NCBI GenBank assembly: GCA_947176515.1 | Contig: CAMWQZ010000020.1 | Coordinates: 1-9,619, forward strand | Source: an uncultured Bacteroidales bacterium | GTDB taxonomy: Bacteria; Bacteroidota; Bacteroidia; Bacteroidales; Muribaculaceae | DNA length: 9,619 nucleotides | Direction: 5' to 3' | In this document: piece after piece, positions 1-8,500 of the stretch | Layout of the letters: every line of letters begins with the position of its first letter | Position numbering within the stretch: position 1 is the stretch's first letter | Made by a program: the position numbers and the translations under genes | The notes under the pieces: generated by a model | What the model was told of the DNA's origin: nothing | Database searches by the model: none | What the model saw: only the letters and a program-made list of their open reading frames with translations

Positions 1-1135
1 CCCTATCGTCGAGGATGGCACGCTTGCCGACGATATTGCTCGCCGTGATTTCACCATCAACGCCATGGCGATTTCTGTGAGTGAACACAATTTTGGTGAG
101 CTTCTCGATTTTTATGACGGACTTGGCGACATAGAGCGCCGCATAATCCGCACACCACTCGACCCTGATATAACCTTCAGTGACGACCCTCTCCGCATGC
201 TGCGCGCAATCCGTTTTGCCACTCAGCTCCAATTTGACATCTACCCCGAGACTTTCGACGCCATATGCCGTAATGCTCAGCGCATTGAGATTATCACCCC
301 CGAACGCATCAAAGACGAGCTGTCAAAAATCATGCGTGCGACCAAACCGTCAATCGGTTGGGACCTGCTCCTGAAATCCGGGCTTCTCAAACTTATAATG
401 CCAGAGTTAGCTGCCTTGAAAGGCGTAGAAGTTGTAAACGGCAGAGGCCATAAAGACAATTTTTATCACACTTTGGGCGTTCTTGATAATGTGGCGGCAA
501 AGTCTGACAACGAATGGCTAAGATGGGCAGCGCTTTTCCACGACATAGCAAAACCCATCACCAAGCGCTATGATTCTGCTATTGGCTGGACATTCCACAA
601 CCACAATATCATCGGTTCAAAGATGATTCCACGCATATTCAAGCGTTTACGCATGTCGCAAGGCGCCGAGATGCGCTATGTCCGTAAACTCGTTGAGCTC
701 CACATGCGACCGATTGCCCTTGTTGAAGACGAAGTGACCGACAGCGCTGTGCGCCGACTCATGAATTATGCCGAAGAAGACCTTGATGACCTCATGATTC
801 TTGCCCGTGCCGATATAACGAGCAAAAATGAGGAAAAGAAGCAACGTTTCCTCGACAATTTCGACATTGTAGAAGAGAAATTTAAAGAAATCAGGGCAAA
901 GGATGCCGAGCGAGCCAAACGCAATCCTGTCGACGGTACCGAGATTATGCATATATTCGGGCTTCCGCAATCACCGACCGTAGGATTTTTCGCCTCTAAT
1001 CTCAAGCAGGCTATTAAAGACTGTGAGATTGAGGATACTCGCGAAGCGGCCCTCGCTTATCTTCTTGAGCTCGCCAGACAGAACGACATCCCCGTTGTCA
1101 ACTATCCTGCCGAGCTATCGCAAACTGACTCGTAA
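1..1135 (+). CDS. cca: CCA tRNA nucleotidyltransferase with HD domain, 5'-truncated by the window edge
   Basis: This enzyme adds or repairs the 3'-terminal CCA of tRNAs, using CTP and ATP, in the cytoplasm. The frame is open from base 2, and the first 21 visible codons already encode the nucleotidyltransferase motif RRDFTINAMA (visible residues 14-23). The ATG at 65 is therefore the Met inside that motif and not the start; roughly the first 100 residues lie outside the window. Next come the class II motif DDPLRMLRAIRFA (about 61-73), the ERIKDELSKIM segment, and an HD phosphohydrolase domain with LFHDIAKP (His180-Asp181 in visible numbering) plus flanking histidines. The C-terminal part carries a PVDGTEIMHIFGL segment typical of bacterial CCA enzymes of this type. 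HD domains in this family can act as phosphatase/phosphodiesterase; whether this one is active is inferred from the intact HD pair. The gene ends TAA, 26 bases before queD, and is probably co-transcribed with it. Confidence 0.95.
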   Translation, partial: PIVEDGTLADDIARRDFTINAMAISVSEHNFGELLDFYDGLGDIERRIIRTPLDPDITFSDDPLRMLRAIRFATQLQFDIYPETFDAICRNAQRIEIITPERIKDELSKIMRATKPSIGWDLLLKSGLLKLIMPELAALKGVEVVNGRGHKDNFYHTLGVLDNVAAKSDNEWLRWAALFHDIAKPITKRYDSAIGWTFHNHNIIGSKMIPRIFKRLRMSQGAEMRYVRKLVELHMRPIALVEDEVTDSAVRRLMNYAEEDLDDLMILARADITSKNEEKKQRFLDNFDIVEEKFKEIRAKDAERAKRNPVDGTEIMHIFGLPQSPTVGFFASNLKQAIKDCEIEDTREAALAYLLELARQNDIPVVNYPAELSQTDS

Positions 1136-1161
1136 AACAATCTCTCATCTGACAAATATAT

Positions 1162-1497
1162 ATGTACTACGTAACAAAACGCCTCGAAATTTCAGCTGCT
1201 CACCGCCTTGCTCTCGACTACGAGAGCAAATGCACATCACTCCACGGCCACAATTGGATTGTCACTGTGCATTGCCGCGCAAAAGAGCTTAATAGCAACG
1301 GCATGGTAACTGATTTCACCGATATCAAGCGGCTCGTGACTGACCGGCTAGACCACGCATGCCTTAACGACGTCCTGCCATTCAACCCCACTGCTGAAAA
1401 CATTGCCCGTTGGATTTGCGACAATGTAGACAACTGTTATCGTGTTGACGTTCAAGAAAGCGAAGGTAACATTGCCAGCTATGAAAAAGACCTATAA
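1162..1497 (+). CDS. queD: 6-carboxytetrahydropterin synthase QueD
   Basis: This is a zinc enzyme that converts 7,8-dihydroneopterin triphosphate to 6-carboxy-5,6,7,8-tetrahydropterin, the second step toward 7-deazaguanine/queuosine. The 111-aa protein is a compact single-domain member of the 6-pyruvoyl-tetrahydropterin synthase fold. The three zinc histidines are visible: His14 (in SAAHRL) and His28/His30 (in LHGHN). Cys24, four residues before the HGH, matches the catalytic cysteine. The Asp64-His65 pair (DHACLND) matches the other catalytic residues, PTAEN follows at 76-80, and Glu99 near the C-terminus fits the pterin-binding glutamate. The start is the first ATG after cca and has no recognisable Shine-Dalgarno sequence, as usual in this phylum. 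The 3' end overlaps queE by 17 bases, and QueE uses this enzyme's product. PTPS-like proteins of other function exist, but the Cys-x3-HGH spacing and the queE neighbour make QueD the strong choice. Confidence 0.95.
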   Translation: MYYVTKRLEISAAHRLALDYESKCTSLHGHNWIVTVHCRAKELNSNGMVTDFTDIKRLVTDRLDHACLNDVLPFNPTAENIARWICDNVDNCYRVDVQESEGNIASYEKDL

Positions 1498-2035
1498 AGT
1501 CAACGAAATATTTTACTCACTGCAAGGCGAAGGTTTCTTCACCGGCACGCCGGCCGTCTTTCTCAGATTCTGCGGCTGCAATCGCCGATGCCCATTCTGC
1601 GACACTGATTTTGCAGACGGCACAGAGATGACTGCTGACGAAATTATTTCAGCGGTCACACCTTTCCAATCGCGCCACATAGTTATCACCGGTGGCGAGC
1701 CTACCCTCCAGCTCGACTGTGACCTGGTGCGCGCTCTTAAAGCATCGCGTTTTTTCATTCAGATTGAGACAAACGGCAGCAATCCTGTGCCGACGGGCGT
1801 CGACTGGGTTACATGCTCTCCTAAAGACGCACCGTGGCGTGTTGACCGCATCGACGAACTTAAAGTTGTATATCAGGGACAGGATGTTGAAGCCCTGATC
1901 CAGCTTTTACCGGCCCCTCGTCTCTTTTTGCAGCCATGCTCTGGCGAGAATATCAATGAGACTATCAACTATATTTTAGCTCATCCTCACTGGAGGCTGT
2001 CACTCCAAACTCACAAACTAATAAATATTCAATGA
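1481..2035 (+). CDS. queE: 7-carboxy-7-deazaguanine synthase QueE (radical SAM)
   Basis: This radical S-adenosylmethionine enzyme rearranges 6-carboxytetrahydropterin to 7-carboxy-7-deazaguanine, the step after QueD. The chosen ATG at 1481 gives 184 aa and begins MKKTYKVNEIFYSLQGEG, which matches the usual N-terminus of the family. A GTG at 1442 in the same frame would add 13 residues inside queD with no family support. The iron-sulfur cluster cysteines form CxxxCxxC (Cys33, Cys37, Cys40, within GCNRRCPFCDTDF). The SAM-contacting GGEP lies at 71-74 in VITGGEPTLQ. The SPK and ELKVVY segments and the closing LSLQTHKLINI are also typical of QueE. The protein is shorter than the E. coli enzyme (about 220 aa) but fits compact QueE proteins. 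The stop overlaps the next start as ATGA, which suggests translational coupling. The later enzymes QueC and QueF are not in this window. Confidence 0.95.
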   Translation: MKKTYKVNEIFYSLQGEGFFTGTPAVFLRFCGCNRRCPFCDTDFADGTEMTADEIISAVTPFQSRHIVITGGEPTLQLDCDLVRALKASRFFIQIETNGSNPVPTGVDWVTCSPKDAPWRVDRIDELKVVYQGQDVEALIQLLPAPRLFLQPCSGENINETINYILAHPHWRLSLQTHKLINIQ

Positions 2036-2727
2036 GACTCTCCCGTAACATATTTTTGATTGCTGCCCTCACATGCGCCTTTCTTGCCGATGCTCAGACG
2101 CCCTCTACCGAGTCTTTATCTGAGACCATCGTTGCAACCACTCCATTGTCAAAAAATGACCAATGGCATAACTTGAAAAAATGGGTGTCGCTGACTTTCG
2201 ACAACTCCAGCGTCATCGACATGCAGGACGAGGGGCGTGGCACAATGATTATAAAATGGAGTTGCCCGGTAAAACTCGAATCAGACTACATTTCAGCCAA
2301 TGCCATTTCAACCTACGTCATTGACGTGCGCGATGGCAAATACCGTCTGCAACGCATTAATCCGCGTATAAGCTTCCAGTTCAGCCGCCCTGACGTCTAC
2401 GAGTCTCTCGACCCCGAGCGTGCCGAGCAAGCCACCTCTGATATTCGACTGATTAACGGCATCGCTACAAGAGTCTATGAAGGTGCCTTTGAATGGCCAG
2501 CTAATGAGCGCTACGACGAGCTCATCGATGCTTGCCGCGAGGTGCTTAGCGCTACACCGCAATACCGCACAGACCGTGACCGCGACAAAGGCAAAATCAC
2601 TGACGAATGGCGAAAAGCCGAACACAACTGGAAACTGCTCCGCACTCCTCTCCTTACCCTCAAAAATCTCGACGCATCAATGGTCGAATCACTTAATAAG
2701 GCGTTGAAAGAAAACGATGATTTCTAA
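2032..2727 (+). CDS. Exported DUF4468-like protein of unknown function
   Basis: I recognise the family only as a domain of unknown function, DUF4468, which is common in Bacteroidota and has a predicted TBP-like fold. No enzymatic role is known to me. The 231-aa product starts with a clear signal peptide: basic MRLSR, a hydrophobic core, then cleavage plausibly after Ala21 in ADA|Q. The Cys at 15 sits in no proper lipobox, so a soluble periplasmic protein is more likely than a lipoprotein. The domain match covers about residues 45-135. It runs from NLKKWVSLTFDNSSVIDM through a Gly-rich turn (EGRGTMIIKW) to alternating strands ending DGKYRLQRINPRISF. The C-terminal third is charged and probably helical (DRDRDKGKITDEWRKAEHNW). 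It starts inside the queE stop (ATGA overlap) and overlaps the DUF4105 gene by 11 bases, so the two exported products are probably made together. The family assignment is moderately firm; any function would be a guess. Confidence 0.8.
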   Translation: MRLSRNIFLIAALTCAFLADAQTPSTESLSETIVATTPLSKNDQWHNLKKWVSLTFDNSSVIDMQDEGRGTMIIKWSCPVKLESDYISANAISTYVIDVRDGKYRLQRINPRISFQFSRPDVYESLDPERAEQATSDIRLINGIATRVYEGAFEWPANERYDELIDACREVLSATPQYRTDRDRDKGKITDEWRKAEHNWKLLRTPLLTLKNLDASMVESLNKALKENDDF

Positions 2728-3904
2728 AATACGACAAATATTATTTACTCTCGCTATGTTTGTGTGCAACGCCGCAGTTGCGCAGCCCTCTGACACGATA
2801 GTGAGCTTTGTCAACATATATCCCGGCTCAGAAATTTACGAGCTCGAAGGCCATTCGGTCATCCGTCTCGAAATGCCGGAAGCTGATATCGCCATAAGCT
2901 ACGGAACCTATGATTTCGACCAACCTAACTTCGTCTATCGCTTTGTCAAGGGTGAGACTGACTATTGGGTGACAGCAATTCCGTGGGACTATATCGAGCG
3001 AGCATACTCTCGCGAAAACCGACGCATCGTTGCCCACCGCCTAAACCTCACCTCTCAGCAAAAACAGAGATTAATCGACCTGCTGAAATATAATCTTCAG
3101 CCTGAAAACCGCACATATCGCTACAATTATGTCAAAGATAATTGCGCAACGCGCCCCTTGAACATGGTCGAAGCTGCCTTGGGTGATTCAATTGTGCTTG
3201 GTGAGGCTTTGCAGCCTCTGGATTCCGAGCAAAGTTTTCGGTCTGTGATGCGCCACTACCATGCCAACTATCCCTGGTATCAATTTGGCATTGACCTCGC
3301 GCTCGGCAGTGGCATTGACTACCCCATCTCTAATCGCGAAAAGGCATTTGCCCCCGTTGTGCTCGACTATCAGCTACTCGAAGCGACTGTCAATGGCAGT
3401 CGTCTTGTTGACACAGTTTTAGTTGTTAATGATATGCGCCCCGATGCAGCTGTGCTTGCTCCCACACCTTGGTATGCCTCACCAATTGCAGTTTGCACCC
3501 TAATTCTTATAATTGCGATATTATTAACTATCAAAGACTTGCGAAGAAAAAAAATTACGCGATGGTTTGACGCCACCCTTTTCGGTATATTTGGCTTGGC
3601 CGGATGTGTAATCACCTTTTTGGTATTCATTTCGGTTCACGAGGCAACCTCGCCTAACATTTTGCTGCTTTGGCTTAACCCTTTTTGCCTGATTCCAACG
3701 ATTTTTATATGGATTAATCGCTGCAAACTGATCATTTTCTCATATCAAATTGTTAACTTTGTGGCTCTGATGGTTCTGCTTACGCTTTCTGCATTCGGTG
3801 TGCAGGTGCTCAACCTCGCCTTCATTCCGCTAATCCTTGCTGATGCAATTAGAGCCGCCAGCTATATATACTTGAATATCAAATCTATAAAATGTCGCGA
3901 ATAA
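2717..3904 (+). CDS. DUF4105 (Lnb_N) exported protein with C-terminal membrane domain
   Basis: The 395-aa protein has a signal peptide ending AVA|Q (cleavage after Ala22) and a DUF4105/Lnb N-terminal periplasmic domain at about 25-215. Landmarks are YPGSEIYELEGHSVIRL (35-51), ISYGTYDF, FVYRFVKGETDYW and YNYVKDNCATRP (136-147). This family is thought to resemble papain/NlpC-P60-like folds, and His46 and Cys143 are the obvious candidates for a catalytic pair; that role is inference. About five hydrophobic segments follow, roughly 256-275, 286-308, 313-333, 336-357 and 360-382. They include the family-typical stretch VHEATSPNILLLWLNPF. The likely topology is a periplasmic N-domain on an inner-membrane anchor. 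The gene overlaps its upstream neighbour by 11 bases and the downstream phosphatase-fold gene by 13. The substrate is unknown; peptidoglycan, lipoprotein or another envelope target would all fit. Confidence 0.85.
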   Translation: MISKIRQILFTLAMFVCNAAVAQPSDTIVSFVNIYPGSEIYELEGHSVIRLEMPEADIAISYGTYDFDQPNFVYRFVKGETDYWVTAIPWDYIERAYSRENRRIVAHRLNLTSQQKQRLIDLLKYNLQPENRTYRYNYVKDNCATRPLNMVEAALGDSIVLGEALQPLDSEQSFRSVMRHYHANYPWYQFGIDLALGSGIDYPISNREKAFAPVVLDYQLLEATVNGSRLVDTVLVVNDMRPDAAVLAPTPWYASPIAVCTLILIIAILLTIKDLRRKKITRWFDATLFGIFGLAGCVITFLVFISVHEATSPNILLLWLNPFCLIPTIFIWINRCKLIIFSYQIVNFVALMVLLTLSAFGVQVLNLAFIPLILADAIRAASYIYLNIKSIKCRE

Positions 3905-5502
3905 ATTCGTCCATTTCATCACGATTAGTCGTTGTGCTATTGGCTTCGATGGTTGGCATGACTTTGCCAGCTGCCGAAAACAAGGCTCAGCCACGCCTTG
4001 TAGTGGGAATCGTCGTTGACGGTCTGCAGGCTGATTATATCAACAATCTTCGTGATTATTTCTCTGACGGTGGTTTCAAACGCTTGCTGCGCGACGGCGT
4101 AGTAATTGCAAACGCCGATTATGGCACATCTGTCGACCCTGCGGCAGCCGCAGCTATGGTGATGACAGGCGCGTCACCTTCGGTCAATGGTATAAGCGGA
4201 CAATTTATATACGATGTCTCTGGAAGCCGCCTTGAGCCTACGCTTTTTGACCCAAATTCAATAGGTAACTTCACGACTGATACATACTCTCCGCAGAAAC
4301 TGCTTGTCAGCACGATTGCCGATGAAGTGCGCATCGCTGGAGGCGGCGTAACTGATGTCTACGCTCTTGCCCCTGATGTCCAGCAAGCTCTCATCCTCGG
4401 GGGTCACGCTTGCAACAGCGCGTTTTGGATTGACGATCACAATGGCAACTGGGCTACCACCACTTTCTATCGCGATGTCCCCCCAGTGGTAGGTGGACGC
4501 AACCGCCTGATTCCCCTACAGTCTCGTCTCGACACCATGACCTGGACTCCGCTCCTTCCTGTTGTCGACTACCCGATTGTCCCTGACCACCTGAAACGCT
4601 ACCCGTTTAAATACGCCTATTCTCATGGCAATTCTGATAGATATGCCATGTTTAAAAATTCAGCCCCTGTCAACCATGAGGTTACCTCGCTTGCCACTGA
4701 GTTTATCAATACTCTCGGCCTCGGCAAACACGACGGTGTCGACATGCTGAACCTCACTTACACCCTTCAGCCGTTTGAGTTCGCCAAAAACACTGACAAT
4801 CGCCTCGAACTGATTGACAGCTACATTCGTCTCGACCGCAATCTTGAGCAGCTATTCAATACGGTCGACCGTGCTACTGGCGGCAATTCCGTTATATTCC
4901 TTGTCGCCACTCCTCCCTCGTCGACCGTCCGCCGCGACGAAGAGAAATGGAATATCCCTTACGGAGAGTTTTCTACCCGTAAGGCTGGCTCGCTGCTCAA
5001 CATGTATCTCATTGCCGTTTACTGCACTGGCGAATGGGTTAAGGGATATTTCAACGGTCATTTCTACCTTAACAATCAACTCATCAAAGATAAGAATCTT
5101 GACCCCAAAGCCGTGCGCGCAGATGCCGCGTCGTTTGTGGCCCGAATGAGCGGAGTTAAGGATGTCTTTACTATCGACCAGATATTCTCTGGTGACGCAG
5201 GCGAAAACGCTGCCGCCCTTAAACGCAACACTCATATCCCCACCGCCGGTGACATTTTTGTCAACGTTATCCCTGGCTGGGAAATTGTCAACGACTTTTC
5301 ATTCGATAAATCAGTATCTAAGAAAAACCGGGTTGAGCGTATCACCTCTACCACGGCTCCTGCGTTTATTCTCGCGCCCGACGTGAAACCTCAACGCCTC
5401 GACAAGCCTATTGATGTACGTGTTATTGCTCCGACGGTTGCAAGACTGCTACGCATCCGCTCGCCCAACGCTGCGGCTCTTCCGGCATTAGAACTTAACT
5501 GA
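3892..5502 (+). CDS. Exported alkaline-phosphatase-superfamily protein, probably catalytically dead
   Basis: The 536-aa protein has a signal peptide (cleavage near LPAA, residues 25-28). Its fold belongs to the PafA-like/type I phosphodiesterase branch of the alkaline phosphatase superfamily. Landmarks in family order are VVGIVVDGLQADYI (37-50), GGFKRLLRDGV (60-70), MTGASPSVNGI (91-101), DSYIRLDRNLEQLF (309-322), SVIFLVAT (333-340), AGDIFVNVIPGW (452-463) and IAPTVARLLRI (512-522). The catalytic positions look degenerate. The nucleophile loop reads DPAAAAAMV (82-90), with no Thr or Ser at the aligned place. The stretch 285-301, where an Asp/His pair is expected, has neither residue. The usual ADHG is ATPP (339-342), and the final His aligns with Thr488. 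Only Asp43, the first metal ligand, is kept. I infer a binding or scaffold role rather than hydrolysis. The frame is intact and has signal-peptide logic, so it does not look like a decaying pseudogene. It starts inside the DUF4105 stop region. Confidence 0.85.
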   Translation: MSRINSSISSRLVVVLLASMVGMTLPAAENKAQPRLVVGIVVDGLQADYINNLRDYFSDGGFKRLLRDGVVIANADYGTSVDPAAAAAMVMTGASPSVNGISGQFIYDVSGSRLEPTLFDPNSIGNFTTDTYSPQKLLVSTIADEVRIAGGGVTDVYALAPDVQQALILGGHACNSAFWIDDHNGNWATTTFYRDVPPVVGGRNRLIPLQSRLDTMTWTPLLPVVDYPIVPDHLKRYPFKYAYSHGNSDRYAMFKNSAPVNHEVTSLATEFINTLGLGKHDGVDMLNLTYTLQPFEFAKNTDNRLELIDSYIRLDRNLEQLFNTVDRATGGNSVIFLVATPPSSTVRRDEEKWNIPYGEFSTRKAGSLLNMYLIAVYCTGEWVKGYFNGHFYLNNQLIKDKNLDPKAVRADAASFVARMSGVKDVFTIDQIFSGDAGENAAALKRNTHIPTAGDIFVNVIPGWEIVNDFSFDKSVSKKNRVERITSTTAPAFILAPDVKPQRLDKPIDVRVIAPTVARLLRIRSPNAAALPALELN

Positions 5503-5575
5503 TGCCCCCTCTCCACCGCTATTCTATCAATCCAATTTTTTTATTTAGTTTTAAAATTCTTATAACCATATACTC

Positions 5576-8500
5576 ATGTCATTCGTACAAGTATTAAGTA
5601 AAATTTTTGGCAACAAGTCGCAGCGTGACCTCAAAGCCATCAAACCCATTGTTGATAAAATAAAGGCTATAGGCCCCACTCTCGAAAACCTTTCTAACGA
5701 CGAGCTCCGCGCACGCATTGATGCCGTGCGCGCTGACCTCGCAGCTGCCACTCAGGCTGACTCTACCGAAATTGCATCACTGCGTGAGACAGTCGAAAAC
5801 CTACCTTTCGAGGAGCGTCAGCCGATTTGGGACAAAATCGACAAACTCGAAAAAAACATCCTCGACATCCTCGAGGACAAGCTCAACGAGCACTTACCCG
5901 AAGTGTTTGCTGTCGTTCGTGAGACAGCCTCTCGCTTTGCTAAGAGCGAGACCATCGAAGTGACTGCCACTGACCTCGACCGCGAACTCGCCGGTCAGGG
6001 ACGCGACTTCGTGTCTATCGAAGGCGACAAGGCCATCTGGAAAAACCATTGGCTCGCCGGCGGCAACGAAATCAAGTGGGACATGGTCCACTACGACGTT
6101 CAGCTCATCGGCGGTATCGTGCTCCATCAGGGTAAAATCGCCGAAATGGCGACTGGTGAAGGTAAGACCCTTGTTGCAACCCTCCCGGTGTTCCTCCGTT
6201 CGCTTTCACGTCGCGGCGTCCACGTTGTAACCGTCAACGACTACCTTTCAAAACGTGACTCTGAATGGATGGGACCGTTATATATGTTCCATGGTTCGAC
6301 TGTCGACTGTATCGACAAACATGAGCCTAACACGCCCGAGCGTCGCGCGGCTTATGAATGTGACATAACATTTGGTACAAACAACGAGTTTGGTTTCGAC
6401 TACCTTCGCGACAACATGGCGATGACCCCTGGTGACCTCGTTCAGCGCAAACACTATTACGCTATTGTCGATGAGGTCGACTCAGTGCTTATCGACGATG
6501 CCCGTACACCGCTTATCATCTCAGGTCCCGTGCCTAAGGGCGATGACCAGTATTTCGATGAGTATAAAGCTAATGTCCAGAAAGTCGTAGAGGCTCAGCG
6601 CCGCCTCGTCACTAAGATTCTTACCGAAGCCAAGTCAAAACTCGCTTCTGACGACAAGGAAGTCAAAAAAGAAGGCGCACTCCTGCTTTTCCGTGCCTAC
6701 AAAGGCCTCCCGAAAAACGGCGCGCTGATTAAATTCCTGAGTCAGGAAGGCATGAAAAATATCCTTCTTGAAACCGAGGCTCACTATCTTCAGGACAACG
6801 GCCGCGAAATGCCTACTGTCACTGACCCCCTCTACTTCGTTATTGACGAAAAGAACCGTAGCGTTGACCTTACCGATAAGGGTATCGACGAGCTCACGGG
6901 CAAAACTAACGACCCTCAGTTCTTCGTGCTCCCCGACATTGCCTCTCAGCTTTCAGAAGTCGAGACTATAGCCGACCCGGCTGAGCGTCAGCTGCGTAAG
7001 GACGAGCTCATGCAGAACTACGCGGTCAAGGCAGAGCGTGTCCACACCGTGAGCCAGCTTCTCAAAGCCTACACCCTCTTTGAAAAAGACGTCGAATACG
7101 TCATCGACGACAATAAGATTAAGATTGTCGACGAGCAGACCGGCCGTATCATGGAAGGTCGCCGTTACAGCGACGGTCTCCACCAGGCAATCGAGGCTAA
7201 GGAAGGCGTCAAAGTCGAGGCTGCGACCCAGACCTTCGCCACAATCACCCTACAGAACTATTTCCGTATGTACCACAAGCTCGCCGGTATGACTGGTACT
7301 GCTGAAACCGAGGCTGGCGAACTTTGGGATATCTACAAACTCGACGTTGTTACGATTCCGACCAACAAACCCGTTGCTCGTATCGACATGAACGACCGCG
7401 TCTACAAGACCAAGAAAGAAAAATATGCCGCCGTCATCGACGAAATTGTCAAATTGCGCGACGCTGGCCGTCCGGTGCTTGTCGGCACAACATCGGTCGA
7501 AATTTCCGAGTTACTTAAACGAATGCTCGACATGCGCAAGATTGACTCTCAGGTGCTCAATGCCAAGCTCCACCAGAAAGAAGCTCAGGTCGTGGCCCTC
7601 GCCGGTCAGAAAGGCATGGTGACTATCGCAACCAACATGGCAGGTCGTGGTACCGACATCAAGCTTACACCCGAAGTAAAAGAGGCCGGTGGTCTCGCCA
7701 TCATCGGCACAGAGCGTCACGAGTCTCGACGCGTCGACCGCCAGCTCCGCGGACGTTCAGGCCGTCAGGGTGACCCGGGTTCTTCAATCTTCTTCGTTTC
7801 ATTCGAAGACCAGTTGATGCGACTCTTTGCTACTGACAGCGTCATGAAGTGGCTTGACCGCTTCGGTCTCCAAGAAGGCGAGCCTATCGAACACAAGATG
7901 GTCACCAACGCTATCGAGAAAGCCCAGAAACGCGTCGAAGAAAACAACTTCGGCATCCGTAAACGCTTGCTCGAATACGACGACGTGATGAACAAGCAAC
8001 GTACTTACATCTACAACCGCCGTCATCACGCCCTGCTCGGCGAACGCATCGGCATCGACATCGCCAACATGCTCTATGACTGCGTCGAGAATATTGTAAT
8101 GACTTATGACCAGCCCCACGACTACGCCGACTTCTGCCTCGAGCTCTTCAAAGTGCTCAGTATAGAGTCTCCGCTCACTGAGGAAGAGTTCCGCAGCCTC
8201 GACAAGGAAGACCGTGTTGAGCGCGTCCGCGAAGTCGCTATGGAAGCCATGAACCGCCGCAACGAGCACATCCGCGAAGTTGCCCTCCCCGTCATAACTC
8301 AGCTCGTCCAGACCTCAGATTATAAAGGCCGCATCATCGTGCCTATCACCGATGGCAAACGAGTGTTCAATCTCCGCGTCGACCTTCAGGAAGCCTATGC
8401 TACAGAGTGTCGTTCTATCATTAAGGAATGGCAGAAGGCTCTGCTTCTCGTCACCATCGACGAACTCTGGAAAGAACACCTTCGCGAACTCGACCAGTTG

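Noticed and set aside
65..67. ATG at 65 as the start of the CCA-adding enzyme
   Set aside because: It is the Met within the conserved RRDFTINAMA motif; the frame is open and family-like to the left edge, so the gene begins outside the window.
1442..1480. GTG at 1442 as the queE start
   Set aside because: It adds 13 residues encoded inside queD that do not resemble QueE; ATG 1481 gives the family N-terminus.
2032..2100. DUF4468 protein as a lipoprotein via Cys15
   Set aside because: The residues before Cys15 (AALT) do not form a lipobox, and a normal signal peptidase I site (ADA|Q) follows.
4852..5235. 127-codon minus-strand frame inside the phosphatase-fold gene
   Set aside because: There is no recognisable domain and no promoter; the opposite frame has family landmarks throughout.
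3892..5502. Calling the phosphatase-fold gene a pseudogene
   Set aside because: There is no stop or frameshift over 536 codons, and the signal peptide and fold landmarks are intact; loss of catalytic residues alone points to a pseudoenzyme.
7799..8269. 156-codon open frame on the minus strand inside secA
   Set aside because: It is a shadow of strong codon bias in secA; its Val/Asp/Phe-rich translation has no recognisable domain, and the plus strand is an essential conserved gene.
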